Positions 44,645 to 53,103 are shown, counted from the first letter of the stretch. The stretch: 64,000 nt of DNA from Blastomonas sp. (GCF_030373265.1 NZ_JAUCZC010000004.1:1-64000), one strand, 5' to 3'. The notes: a model not told the origin generated them from the letters alone. Numbers and translations are program-made.

Positions 44645-45124
44645 TCAAGCATGCGTGGTCCGTGATGCCACGCGCGTCGCAGCGGAAGTGGAAGCGGGTG
44701 CAGGGACCACAGCGATCAAGGCCAAGGCTGTGGCGACACGGCGCTCAAACCCGCCGGAATCCACGGAGTAAACCTGTCCCTCGACGGAAACATTGCGACG
44801 GCCCTGCTTGATGACATTGGCACGAGCACGCAGCAGCGCCGATGTCGCGGGGGCGTGAAACTGGATGGTGTAGCTTGCCGTAACGACATCCCCCGCCAGG
44901 GTTGCTGCCGCCCAGGAACAGGCGGTATCCGCGAGCGCACCGACAATCCCGCCGTGAACAAAGCCGTGATGCTGGGTCAGATCCTCGCGCACATCAATCT
45001 CGAGGCACACTTGGCCGCCCCCTGCGGCCAGCAAGCGCATCCCGCTCCAGCGGTTGAAGCCAGACGATGCCGCCGAGTTTCTCAGCGCCCGCTCGATCGC
45101 GGCATTCGAGTAAGACAGATCCAT
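44645..45124 (-). CDS. PaaI-like thioesterase (hotdog fold)
   Basis: A 159-residue hotdog thioesterase. The signature HHGFVHGGIVGALADTACSWAAA carries the catalytic-region Asp and Gly turn, and strands SYTIQFHAPATSALLRARAN and RRNVSVEGQVYSV complete the fold. PaaI-type enzymes hydrolyse acyl- or phenylacetyl-CoA esters, useful as safety valves in aromatic or fatty acid catabolism. The C-terminal 15 residues are a Ser/Thr/Ala/Arg tail. Start ATG 45124. Two operator-like sites of the adjacent TetR lie 36-75 bp upstream (45160-45197), so it probably belongs to that regulon. Confidence 0.9.
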   Translation of the reverse strand: MDLSYSNAAIERALRNSAASSGFNRWSGMRLLAAGGGQVCLEIDVREDLTQHHGFVHGGIVGALADTACSWAAATLAGDVVTASYTIQFHAPATSALLRARANVIKQGRRNVSVEGQVYSVDSGGFERRVATALALIAVVPAPASTSAATRVASRTTHA

Positions 45125-45159
45125 CTGGGCCCTCGCATGACGAAGTGGGGTATTAATCC

Positions 45160-45197
45160 GACCGGTCGGTCAACCACCTCAATAAACCGACTGGTCT
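45160..45197. promoter_or_regulatory. Pair of TetR-type operator-like sites before the thioesterase
   Basis: GACCGGTCGGTC (45160-45171) and AAACCGACTGGTCT (45184-45197; 11 of 14 identical to AGACCGATCGGTCT). They lie between the thioesterase start (45124) and the divergent DUF418 gene (45406), so they may regulate either promoter. Confidence 0.55.
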
Positions 45198-45405
45198 GTT
45201 TGTCAATCCCGAGCCCCTGTCGCATTTAGCGTAATCGCGGGCAAGTTGGCTGCATATAAGGCGGCAGCGCCATGCCAGAAGGTGACGGGCGCCTGCGCCC
45301 GCGGCGGGAACCGCTGGCATTCCCGCTGCAACTATGCTGTTTCGGGTCGGATCATGGTCCTTGAACGCCGATATGGTTGCAGGGGCCGTCGCGGGGGCAC
45401 GTGTG

Positions 45406-46644
45406 ATGCAGAATGCCGACAGACACCTTTCACTCGATGCCATGCGCGGCTTCGGCGTGATGGGCATACTCCTGCTCAACATCATCGGGTTTTCGATGCC
45501 GGGAGCCGCGTATGTCAACCCGGCCGCATGGGGCGGAACCGCCCCCTTCAACATCGGCGTATGGGCGTCCAATTTCGTGCTGTTCGATGGCAAGATGCGC
45601 GGACTGTTCAGCGTCCTGTTCGGCGCGAGCATGCTGCTGGTCATTCAGCGCGCCGACGCTTCGGGCCAGAACGGCAGATCGGTCCACCTCAACCGCATGG
45701 CGTGGCTATTCGTGATCGGGGCCGCGCATTACATCATCCTTTGGTGGGGCGACATTCTGGTCCCCTATGCAATCAGCGGGACGTTGGCACTGTATTTTGT
45801 CCAGAAGGATATCCGGCAGCTTGTCCGTTGGGCGATCATCCTGTTCTCGCTTTATTTCCTGATTGCATGCCTCATGGTCGCAGGAAGCTGGTGGCAGTCG
45901 GTCCAGGGACTGGCAGCGGGCGCAGACGCGGCCACGATCGAGAGCACGCGCAAGATGCTCGCCAGCTTCGGCAAGCCGGGGTCGTCGGACATCGCTCGTG
46001 ACCTGGCATTGTACAAGGGCGGCTGGTCCGCGATTTTCGCGGACAACCTGTCGACCTTCCCCTCCTCGCTGGTCAATGCGCTGCTGCTGTTCACGCTCGA
46101 CACGCTGGGCATGATGGTGCTGGGCATGGCGATGCTGAAGAGCGGCTTCATCCTCGGGCTATGGGCGCCTGAAATGTACGCCAGGATTGCACGCCGTGCC
46201 TTTGCCATCGGGATCGGCCCCATGATCGCGCTGGCCGCCTGGGTGATCGTCAGCGATTTCGATACCATGATCGCCTTTGGCGCGTTCTTCGCCTTCTCCT
46301 TCCCTTTCCGGGTTGTGCTCACCGTCGGCTGGGCTGCAGCCTTGCTGTGGCTGATCGTGCGCAACCAGGACAGCGCATTGATCGTCCGGGTCGCTGCAAC
46401 CGGGCGCGCGGCCTTCAGCAACTATCTCGGCACGACCCTTGTCATGACCTTCATTTTCTATGGTTGGGGCCTTGGGCTGTTCGGCCAAATCGACAGGGTA
46501 ACCGCGATGGTGTTTGTTCTTGGCGCGTGGGGAATCATGCTGCTGTGGTCCAAGCCCTGGCTAGAACGGTTTCGCTTCGGGCCTGCCGAATGGCTGTGGC
46601 GTTCGCTCGCCCGGCGAAAGGTGCAACCGATGCGGTTGCGATAA
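45406..46644 (+). CDS. DUF418 domain membrane protein
   Basis: A 412-residue polytopic inner-membrane protein. An N-terminal acyltransferase-like block SLDAMRGFGVMGILLLNIIG leads nine or ten helices, and the C-terminal half is the DUF418 region with NYLGTTLVMTFIFYGWGLGL. These proteins resemble acyltransferase-3 membrane enzymes in topology; no substrate is known. Start: ATG 45406 (MQNADRHL); the upstream ATG 45373 and GTG 45403 are possible. It faces away from the thioesterase and shares the intergenic region with operator sites of the TetR, so it may also be controlled. Confidence 0.78.
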   Translation: MQNADRHLSLDAMRGFGVMGILLLNIIGFSMPGAAYVNPAAWGGTAPFNIGVWASNFVLFDGKMRGLFSVLFGASMLLVIQRADASGQNGRSVHLNRMAWLFVIGAAHYIILWWGDILVPYAISGTLALYFVQKDIRQLVRWAIILFSLYFLIACLMVAGSWWQSVQGLAAGADAATIESTRKMLASFGKPGSSDIARDLALYKGGWSAIFADNLSTFPSSLVNALLLFTLDTLGMMVLGMAMLKSGFILGLWAPEMYARIARRAFAIGIGPMIALAAWVIVSDFDTMIAFGAFFAFSFPFRVVLTVGWAAALLWLIVRNQDSALIVRVAATGRAAFSNYLGTTLVMTFIFYGWGLGLFGQIDRVTAMVFVLGAWGIMLLWSKPWLERFRFGPAEWLWRSLARRKVQPMRLR

Positions 46645-46661
46645 ATTCGCAAAAAGTCTGT

Positions 46662-46684
46662 TGCGATGCGTTCTCATTATCGCT
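46662..46684 (+). promoter_or_regulatory. Possible Fur-type box upstream of bfd
   Basis: TGCGATGCGTTCTCATTATCGC includes outer inverted halves GCGAT (46663-46667) and ATCGC (46679-46683) plus the Fur-like TTCTCATTATC core. It lies about 26 bp before ATG 46710. Control by iron is likely in view of the gene, but is inference; Irr or RirA could also act here. Confidence 0.35.
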
Positions 46685-46709
46685 ATTCCTGCTTCAACAG
46701 GAGAGACGC

Positions 46710-46880
46710 ATGGTTGTTTGCATCTGCAACGCGATTCGCGAACAGGATCTGAAAGACGCATTGCGCGATGGCGCGGGCCGTCCTTCAGAGGTTTACGCCC
46801 GCCTTGGTCGGCGTCCCAAGTGCGGCCAGTGCCTTTCGTTTGCGCAAAGCATTATCACTCGGGAAACTGCGACCGCCTAG
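46710..46880 (+). CDS. bfd: Bacterioferritin-associated ferredoxin
   Basis: A 56-residue [2Fe-2S] protein that reduces and mobilises iron from bacterioferritin. The four cysteines are visible in VCICNAIREQDL and RPKCGQCL (C4, C6, C38, C41 by counting from the ATG), the CxCx(31-32)CxxC layout of BFD-like domains. GGAGA lies 8 nt before ATG 46710. It is 144 bp upstream of bfr in the same direction, which strongly supports the assignment. A Fur-like site lies in the upstream gap. Confidence 0.93.
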   Translation: MVVCICNAIREQDLKDALRDGAGRPSEVYARLGRRPKCGQCLSFAQSIITRETATA

Positions 46881-47024
46881 CAGTAGCCTGCAAAAATCTC
46901 TTTAAAAATCAAATATTTCCCGCACTGCACCGCTTTCCATTTGGCGGTTTAGTTGGTATGATACGCGCCTGATTTAAACGCACCCGGTCCCGTGAAGCGG
47001 GCCAGGTGAACCAGGAGCATCATC

Positions 47025-47504
47025 ATGAAGGGCGACCCCAAGGTCATCGAATTTCTCAACGACGCGCTCAAGAACGAGCTGACCGCGATCAACCAGTATT
47101 TCCTGCACGCCAAGATGCTGCAGAGCTGGGGCATCAAGAAGCTCGCCAAGTTCGAGTACGAAGAATCCATCGACGAGATGAAGCACGCCGACAAACTGGC
47201 GGACCGCATCCTGTTCCTCGATGGCCTGCCCAATTTCCAGCTGCTCGGTCGGCTCAAGATCGGCGAGACGGTCGAGGAGATCCTCAAGGCCGATCTCGCG
47301 CTGGAGAACGAGGCCATTCCCATGCTCAAGGAAGCGATCGCCTATTGCGAAAGCGTCCGCGATTTCGGCAGCCGCGACCTGCTCGCCTATATCCTCAACA
47401 GCGAGGAAGAGCATGTCGACACGCTCGAGGCGCAGTTCGACCTGATCGCGCGGATGGGCATCGAAAACTACGTCCAGCTGCAGTCGAGCCCTGCCGAAGA
47501 TTGA
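47025..47504 (+). CDS. bfr: Bacterioferritin
   Basis: A 24-mer iron store with haem between dimers. The 159-residue protein has the haem ligand Met52 and the ferroxidase ligands Glu18, Glu51 and His54 in the expected places ([30 protein letters not shown]), with Glu94 and the EEEH block [18 protein letters not shown] downstream. Length and end match the family. AGGAG lies 7 nt before ATG 47025. bfd is 144 bp upstream. No degradation of key residues is seen, so it is a functional copy. Confidence 0.97.
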   Translation: MKGDPKVIEFLNDALKNELTAINQYFLHAKMLQSWGIKKLAKFEYEESIDEMKHADKLADRILFLDGLPNFQLLGRLKIGETVEEILKADLALENEAIPMLKEAIAYCESVRDFGSRDLLAYILNSEEEHVDTLEAQFDLIARMGIENYVQLQSSPAED

Positions 47505-47606
47505 TCCTGCGCGCGCACGCGGTGACGCCACGTCATCCCGTGCGCGCCCTCGACATGCGAAAGGCTACCGCGCTCCGTCGCGTGAACCCATGCGCTATCG
47601 CGCGGC

Positions 47607-47852
47607 CTACCCGCCGTCGACCACCAGCTCCGAACCTGCAACCTGACTCGCGTCTTCGCTGGCGCGGCAAAAGATCGCGCCGGCAATATCTTCAGGCCGG
47701 GCGAGTCTCCCGATCGGGGTCGCGGCATTCATCGCGGTGACCAGATCGTCGGTTTTCTCTACAAAACCCTTGTCGACCCAGCGCTGAGACCCGGCGTTGC
47801 GCAACCGCGGCTCGACACAGCCGGCATGCACCGATTTGGTGCGGATCGGCAT
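47607..47852 (-). pseudogene. C-terminal remnant of a short-chain dehydrogenase/reductase
   Basis: An 81-codon fragment matching the last third of an SDR: IRTKSVHAGCVEP replaces the usual R(V/C)N(S/A)VHPG, then ATPIGRLARPEDIAGAI and the family end GSELVVDGG. The Rossmann, NSYN and YxxxK parts are absent; upstream DNA belongs to the divergent hydrolase promoter. The natural stop (47607) is kept, but Pro to Ala in VHAG and the junk in PRLRNAGSQR suggest decay. Type is a decayed gene. It lies between bfr and the HSL hydrolase. Confidence 0.7.
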
Positions 47853-47898
47853 GCGCTTATCCCGCGAATTTTGGCGATGGACCGGTTGCACCCGAGGC

Positions 47899-47917
47899 GT
47901 TAACCTCCCGGTTAAAC
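47899..47917. promoter_or_regulatory. Palindrome before the alpha/beta hydrolase
   Basis: TTAACC (47900-47905), TCCC, GGTTAA (47910-47915), about 24 bp before ATG 47939. It resembles a small operator; it is not a CtrA box, since the spacer between the TTAA blocks is 8, not 7. Confidence 0.35.
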
Positions 47918-47938
47918 ACACCAGAGAGGATGATACCG

Positions 47939-48916
47939 ATGAGCGACACCATCGAACTGCAGCGCGATGCCGACGCACCGACAGGCCCGTTCGTTCGGCC
48001 CGACGTCGCGATGCTGCTGGCCATGCTGTCCGCATCGGGCACTCCGCCGATGAACGAGCTGAGCCCGGCCGATGCACGCGAAGCCTATCGCATGATGCGT
48101 TTTCTCGCCGATGCCGAGCCCACCGACCTTGCGATCGTGCGCGACCTGACCTGCCCGGGCCCCGCTGGCGATATCGGCCTGCGCTATTATGACGCGCGCG
48201 AAAGCCGCGAGCCGGGCCCTGCGATCATGTTCTTCCACGGCGGTGGCTTCGTCATCGGCGATCTGGATACGCATCACCCCTATTGCACCGAGTTAGCGGC
48301 GAAGATGGATCTGCCGGTGGTGGCGGTGGATTATCGCCTTGCGCCCGAACACCCCTTCCCTGCAGCAACGGACGATTGCGAGGCCGCAGCACGCTGGCTG
48401 GCGGATAACGGCGAGGCCCTGGGCCTCGACATCACCGGGCTGGTTTTCACCGGCGACAGCGCGGGCGGCAACCTTGCGATCGTCACCACCCAGGCGTTGA
48501 TCGCCAAGCCCGCCGCGGTTCCGGTAATTGCCCAGGCTCCGCTGTATCCCGTGGTCGATTCGACACAAACCAGCGGCTCGTTCACCGAATTTGCCGAGGG
48601 TTATCTCCTCACTGCCGATACGATGAACTGGTTCGGCGAACGGTATGCCGGCGTTCCCGGTGATCTGCGGAACGACTGCATCAACGGCGATCTTTCCAGC
48701 CTGCCACCCACGCTGCTGGTCACCGCAGGACTCGATCCGCTGCGCGATCAGGGCCGCGATTTCGCAGCACGCGCGATCCAGGCGGGGGTCGATGTTACCT
48801 TTATGGAGATGCGCGGCACGATCCACGGCTTCATCTGCCTGCGCAAGGGCATCCCCTCGGCGCAGGACGATTGCGATGCGATCTTCCGCGGGATGAAAGC
48901 GATGCTGGCGCTGTGA
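47939..48916 (+). CDS. Alpha/beta hydrolase of the hormone-sensitive lipase family
   Basis: A 325-residue carboxylesterase. The HSL oxyanion motif HGGGFVIGD (about residues 101-109) and the nucleophile elbow GDSAGGNLA (about 176-184, Ser) are intact. The catalytic Asp and His are expected in TAGLDPLRDQG and HGFICLRKG. Class IV (HSL) bacterial esterases hydrolyse short acyl esters. Start ATG 47939 has gagagg 9 nt upstream; an in-frame ATG at 47930 is less well placed. Its stop (TGA) overlaps the next start as GTGA, so the downstream frameshifted gene was co-translated. Confidence 0.93.
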   Translation: MSDTIELQRDADAPTGPFVRPDVAMLLAMLSASGTPPMNELSPADAREAYRMMRFLADAEPTDLAIVRDLTCPGPAGDIGLRYYDARESREPGPAIMFFHGGGFVIGDLDTHHPYCTELAAKMDLPVVAVDYRLAPEHPFPAATDDCEAAARWLADNGEALGLDITGLVFTGDSAGGNLAIVTTQALIAKPAAVPVIAQAPLYPVVDSTQTSGSFTEFAEGYLLTADTMNWFGERYAGVPGDLRNDCINGDLSSLPPTLLVTAGLDPLRDQGRDFAARAIQAGVDVTFMEMRGTIHGFICLRKGIPSAQDDCDAIFRGMKAMLAL

Positions 48917-49654
48917 GCGCACGCGGTTTCGGGAAGGCCCTGTCGGCTGGATTGCTGCTCACGCTGGCGCTGCCGACTGCGCCGCTGGCCGCGCAATCTG
49001 AGCCCAAGGTTCGCGAGAAGGCAGATTTTGCCGGTATCGCGGGGGAGTATCGTCAGAAGCGCGCAACAGATCCAGAAGCGTTGCTGTCGCTTTGCCGCGC
49101 CCGTGTTCGACCGCACGCTTTCCTTCTGGCTGTTCGGGACGTTCGAGCCTGTCTACGAGGCGCAGAACGAGCGGCAGAAAATCCTGGAGTTCGTGCCTGA
49201 AGGCGCGACGGTGGAGAACTGGGCGCAGATGATCACGCTGTCGGCGTTCAGTGGCGCTGGCGCGGCCCCCCTGTCCACCGCAGAGATGCAGGCGCGATTC
49301 TTCAACTCGAGCCAGGGATGCCAGACCACCAATTTTTCCCGCGTGATCGACAGTGGCCGGATGGCAGACGGCACCGAATACAATCTGTCCTCGAACGGAT
49401 GCGGGTCAACCGCCGTCAGCGGCTATCCGGGCGCTGTGTCCGGCCGGGGTGAGCAGTTTCTGGCGTTGCTGCTGCGGGATGCGCAAAATGTCGTCGTGCT
49501 GCAATATGCGGAGCTCGGCGAAGGCTTTGCCCCGGGCGGCGAACCGATCAGCGATGATGCGGCCAAAGTGGTGATGAGTCGGTTTCGCTCCATCGCGTTT
49601 TGCCGCACGCAAGCTGCTGGTGGCGATTGTTCAATTGCCTTTGATGCCCGCTGA
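48913..49654 (+). pseudogene. Exported protein gene interrupted by a frameshift
   Basis: From GTG 48913 the first frame gives an export signal, SARGFGKALSAGLLLTLALP then TAPLAAQSEP, and reads to a stop at 49200. The rest of the protein is in the next frame from about 49100: APVFDRTLSFWLFGTFEPV to FRSIAFCRTQAAGGDC at 49654. Two domains in phase with each other only if one base is changed near 49090-49110. Protein of unknown family with two Cys. Start is GTGA-overlapping the hydrolase. Either sequence error or real pseudogene. Confidence in the two halves belonging together is high because neither has a start or end of its own. Confidence 0.68.
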
Positions 49655-49671
49655 CCGCTAAGGCGGGCGGC

Positions 49672-50148
49672 ATGAGCGAATTTGACAGTCTTCCCTATCG
49701 TCCCTGCGCGGGCATCATGCTGGTCAACAATGACGGCAAGGTTTTCGTTGGCCAGCGGCTCGATAACAGCGCCGATGCCTGGCAGATGCCGCAGGGCGGG
49801 ATCGACCCCGGCGAAGAGCCCGAACAGGCCGCCTATCGCGAACTGGGAGAAGAAACCGGCATTGCGCCACATCTGGTCGAGGTCATCGCGCGTTCGCGCG
49901 AAGAGCATCTGTATGATCTGCCCGCGGATCTGATGGGCCGGATGTGGGGCGGCCGATACCGCGGCCAGCGTCAGTTCTGGTTCCTGATGCGCTTCATGGG
50001 GACCGACGACGATATCAACATCGAGACCGATCATCAGGAGTTCCGCGCCTGGCGCTGGACCGCGGCCGAGACGCTGGAGGGACTGATCGTGCCATTCAAG
50101 CGACGGTTGTACCGCGCGGTGGTGGAAGAGTTTCGCCCACTGATCTAG
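49672..50148 (+). CDS. rppH: RNA pyrophosphohydrolase
   Basis: A Nudix enzyme that removes pyrophosphate from mRNA 5' ends, which starts RNase E-dependent decay. The 158-residue protein has the N-terminal PYRPCAGIMLVNNDGKVFVG, and the Nudix box GGIDPGEEPEQAAYRELGEE followed by TGI, with all the acidic residues (R-E-L-G-E-E-T-G). FWFLMRFMG and EFRAWRW are downstream substrate-specificity blocks of RppH. Its start lies 17 bp after the frameshifted gene, with gcggg upstream. Confidence 0.95.
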   Translation: MSEFDSLPYRPCAGIMLVNNDGKVFVGQRLDNSADAWQMPQGGIDPGEEPEQAAYRELGEETGIAPHLVEVIARSREEHLYDLPADLMGRMWGGRYRGQRQFWFLMRFMGTDDDINIETDHQEFRAWRWTAAETLEGLIVPFKRRLYRAVVEEFRPLI

Positions 50149-50171
50149 TGTAAGTCCTTGTTTCCATCCGA

Positions 50172-51164
50172 TTGGGGAGGCCAGACCTGACCGCAAGCCG
50201 TGCCTTGCCCGGTGCATTCGTCGCCATGCTGCTCGTCGCTCAGCCCGCATTTGCGCAGGTCCCCGATGGCGTGAGCAAGCTGATCGATACCGCGTTGCGC
50301 TCCGGAGACAGAGCAGGGCTGGATGCCGTGTTGCGCTATGCCAAGCAGGCGCATCCGCAATCTGCCGAAGCCATCGATGCACAGGTTGCTGCCTTTCGCA
50401 CCGATTCGTCGAGCCAGCAGGCAACGGCGATTCCGCCGCCGGCTCCGGTCCCGGTTCCGGTCGTTGTCGCGCAGGCGGCCGTGCCCGCCCCTCCCGCCGC
50501 CGCTGAAGAACCTGCAGCGGCGGATGTCAAATGGAGCGGCGAAGGCGAACTCGGTGCCTTCACCAGCACGGGCAATGCGCCTGGAATGGGGCTGGCCGCG
50601 GGGCTCAAGCTCACGGCCGAAGGCGAGGACTGGCGCGTCGGCCTGCTCGGCCGCGCGGACTATCAGGAAACCAACGATGTCGTGGTGCGAGAGCAATACC
50701 GCTTCAGCGCCGAGCCCAACTACAAGTTCAACGAGCGCGGCTATGTCTATGGCCTGGGCCAATTCGAGCAAGACCGATTCCAGGGCTTCCATTCGCGCTA
50801 CAGCGTCTCGGGCGGTGTAGGCTACAGCATCCTCACCGGCGAAAATGCCAAGCTCAGCGTCAAGGCCGGTCCCGCCTGGCGTTTCACCCAGCTCGTGACG
50901 GGGATGGACGAATCGGTTGTTGCCGGTCTCGCCTCGGTCGATATCAAGCTCAGGATCACCCCGACAATCCAGCTCAGCGAAGCCGCCAGCGCCTATGTCG
51001 ATGAGCAGCGCAGCACGCTGTTCTCTGTCGCGGCGCTCGACAGCCAGTTGATCGGCAAACTGAAGGCGCGGCTGTCCTATACCGTGCAATATGAATCAAC
51101 CCCGGCGCTGGGGCGTGCACCGACCGATACGACCAGCCGATTGACCCTGGTGTACGGTTTCTAG
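50172..51164 (+). CDS. DUF481 outer-membrane beta-barrel protein
   Basis: A 330-residue exported protein. The signal region (ALPGAFVAMLLVAQPAFAQ) is followed by a short helical part, a Pro/Ala/Val linker (about 80-115) and a C-terminal barrel of DUF481 type: WSGEGELGAFTSTGNAPGMG, RFSAEPNYKFNERGYVYGLG, with a final strand ending in F (VYGF), the outer-membrane assembly signal. The frame starts at TTG 50172, but the strong ggggagg site (50174-50180) lies inside it, so the start is probably the CTG at 50187 (or the TTG at 50205). Function unknown; some relatives are salt-inducible. Confidence 0.83.
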   Translation: MGRPDLTASRALPGAFVAMLLVAQPAFAQVPDGVSKLIDTALRSGDRAGLDAVLRYAKQAHPQSAEAIDAQVAAFRTDSSSQQATAIPPPAPVPVPVVVAQAAVPAPPAAAEEPAAADVKWSGEGELGAFTSTGNAPGMGLAAGLKLTAEGEDWRVGLLGRADYQETNDVVVREQYRFSAEPNYKFNERGYVYGLGQFEQDRFQGFHSRYSVSGGVGYSILTGENAKLSVKAGPAWRFTQLVTGMDESVVAGLASVDIKLRITPTIQLSEAASAYVDEQRSTLFSVAALDSQLIGKLKARLSYTVQYESTPALGRAPTDTTSRLTLVYGF

Positions 51165-51274
51165 AGCCCGAGCGCGGTGTTGACACGATGTCGGCCTGCC
51201 CGTTAGCCGTTCGAGGCTAATCCTGCGGCCACGCCAATCGCCGCGACCACACATCAAGGCAGAGGATCGACGCC

Positions 51275-52933
51275 ATGACCATCCCATCCCCCCGCACCGG
51301 CGGACGCGTTTTGGTCGATCAGCTGGTGGCGCAGGGCTGCGACCGGATCTTCACGGTGCCGGGCGAAAGCTTTCTCGCGGTGCTCGATGCGCTGCACGAT
51401 GTCCCCGAAATCGAAACCGTGGTGTGCCGTCAGGAAGGCGGGGTCGCGTTCATGGCGTGCGCCGATGGCACGATGACCGGGCGGCCCGGCGTCGCCTTCG
51501 TCACCCGCGGCCCCGGCGCGACCAACGCCAGCATCGGGGTGCATGTGGCGATGCAGGACAGCAAGCCGATGATCCTGTTCATCGGCGATGTCGACCGCGG
51601 GATGCGCGACCGCGAGGGCTTTCAGGAGGTCGACTTCCAGGCGATGTTCGCGCCCCTGTGCAAATGGGTGGCGCGGATCGACGATGCCGCGCGCATCCCC
51701 GAATATGTCGCGCGCGCCTGGTCGGTCTCGATCTCGGGCCGTCCCGGCCCGGTGGTGCTCGCTTTGCCCGAAGACATGCTCACGGACATGGTCGAGGTCG
51801 CCGATCGCCCCCGCGTCACCCGCCCCGTCCAGCCGGTGTGCCACAACGGCTTTGCGGTGCTGATGGAGATGCTCGAGGGGGCGAGCACCCCGATCGCGAT
51901 CATCGGCGGTGCCGACTGGAGCCCGGCCTCGCGCGCCAACTTCCAGGAGTTTGCCGAGCGGATCGGGCTGCCGGTCGCCTGCGCTTTCCGCCAGCAGGAT
52001 GCATTCGACAATGGCTCGCCGGTGTGGGCGGGCAACCTGGGCTATGGGCCGAACCCGAAACTGGTGGCGCGCGTCAAGTCCGCCGACCTGATCCTCGCGG
52101 TCGGCGCGCGGCTGGGCGAGGCGACCACCGACGGCTACACGCTGATCACCCCCGAGCATCCCGGCCAGCTGCTGGTCCATGTCCACCCCGACCCCAATGA
52201 GCTGGGCCGCGTCTACCGCACCGACCTGCCATTGTGCGCCGATATGGACGAGTTCGCCGAGGCCGCGGCGTTGTGGGACGAGGACGCGGTGCGGTTCGAG
52301 ACGGGGGCGCAGGCGCACGCCGAATGGCTGGCGTGGTCCGATCCTCAGCCAACCGGCGTGACGCTCGACCTCGGCCAGTGCGTACGCGCGATGCGCGAGG
52401 CCATGCCCGCCGATACCGTAATCTGCAACGGCGCGGGCAACTTTTCGGGCTGGTGGCATCGCTATTGGCATTATGGTGCCAAGCCCTCGCAGCTCGCCCC
52501 GACTGCGGGCGCGATGGGCTATGGCGTGCCTGCCGCGGTCGCTGCCGCGCTGCGCCTCAAGGACCGCAAGGTCGTGGCGATTGCGGGCGATGGCGACTTT
52601 CTGATGAACGGGCAGGAGCTGGCGACCGCAGTGCAGTATGACGCCGACCTGCTGGTGATCGTGATCGACAACGGCGCGTACGGCACCATCCGCATGCACC
52701 AGGAGCGCGAATATCCCGCGCGGTTGTCCGCGACGACGTTGAAGAACCCGGACTTCGCCGCGCTCGCTCGGGCTTATGGGGGCTGGGCGGCGACGGTCGA
52801 ACGCACCGAGGGCTTCGCGCCCGCGCTGGCGCAAGCACTTGAGCAGCCTGGGCTCAAGCTGCTGCATCTGAAGACCGAGATCGAGAACATCGCCGCCAGC
52901 GGCGCGACGGTGAGCGGATTGCGGGGGAAGTAG
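51275..52933 (+). CDS. Thiamine-diphosphate-dependent enzyme (acetolactate-synthase-like)
   Basis: A 552-residue enzyme with three domains: Pyr (GCDRIFTVPGESFLAVLDAL; catalytic Glu in VVCRQEGGVAFMACADG), central (PIAIIGGADWSPASRANFQE) and PP (GDGDFLMNGQELATAVQYD, the TPP-binding GDG ... N motif). It resembles acetolactate synthase large subunits, but no small subunit is adjacent and the FAD-site residues are not clear, so a glyoxylate carboligase, oxalyl-CoA decarboxylase or benzoylformate-decarboxylase-like role is equally possible. A monocistronic gene between DUF481 and the repeat. Start ATG 51275 with aggca upstream. Confidence 0.82.
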   Translation: MTIPSPRTGGRVLVDQLVAQGCDRIFTVPGESFLAVLDALHDVPEIETVVCRQEGGVAFMACADGTMTGRPGVAFVTRGPGATNASIGVHVAMQDSKPMILFIGDVDRGMRDREGFQEVDFQAMFAPLCKWVARIDDAARIPEYVARAWSVSISGRPGPVVLALPEDMLTDMVEVADRPRVTRPVQPVCHNGFAVLMEMLEGASTPIAIIGGADWSPASRANFQEFAERIGLPVACAFRQQDAFDNGSPVWAGNLGYGPNPKLVARVKSADLILAVGARLGEATTDGYTLITPEHPGQLLVHVHPDPNELGRVYRTDLPLCADMDEFAEAAALWDEDAVRFETGAQAHAEWLAWSDPQPTGVTLDLGQCVRAMREAMPADTVICNGAGNFSGWWHRYWHYGAKPSQLAPTAGAMGYGVPAAVAAALRLKDRKVVAIAGDGDFLMNGQELATAVQYDADLLVIVIDNGAYGTIRMHQEREYPARLSATTLKNPDFAALARAYGGWAATVERTEGFAPALAQALEQPGLKLLHLKTEIENIAASGATVSGLRGK

Positions 52934-52946
52934 ATTCCCCGGCTAG

Positions 52947-53038
52947 CATGGTCCCCTGCGCAGGCAGGGGCCCATCTTCTGACCGTTGGACCGGGTGCTC
53001 GCTCGGGAGATGGACCCCCGCCTTCGCGGGGGAACATG
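52947..53038. repeat. Inverted-repeat element, diverged family member
   Basis: Left arm 52947-52977 (begins catggtcccctgcgcaggca) pairs with right arm 53008-53038 (ends ccttcgcgggggaacatg) around a 30-nt spacer. It resembles copies 1-3 in having cgcgggg-type arms, but has its own outer ends (catg ... catg). It lies between the TPP enzyme and the bidirectional terminator. Confidence 0.7.
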
Positions 53039-53062
53039 AAAGGAGCCCTTTGGTCAGCACAC

Positions 53063-53103
53063 AAAAAAACCGGCCCTCCTGCTAGCGAAGAGGGCCGGTT
53101 TTT
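53063..53103. terminator. Bidirectional intrinsic terminator
   Basis: Stem AACCGGCCCT (53068-53077) with AGGGCCGGTT (53091-53100), a 13-nt loop, A-run before (53063-53069) and T-run after (to 53103). It can end the TPP gene from the left and the CsbD gene from the right. Confidence 0.88.

Noticed and set aside
47899-47917. CtrA box before the hydrolase gene
   Set aside because: The spacer between the two TTAA blocks is eight bases; CtrA needs seven.
51254-52867. A 537-codon minus-strand frame across the TPP enzyme
   Set aside because: Shadow of a gene with intact TPP motifs on the other strand.
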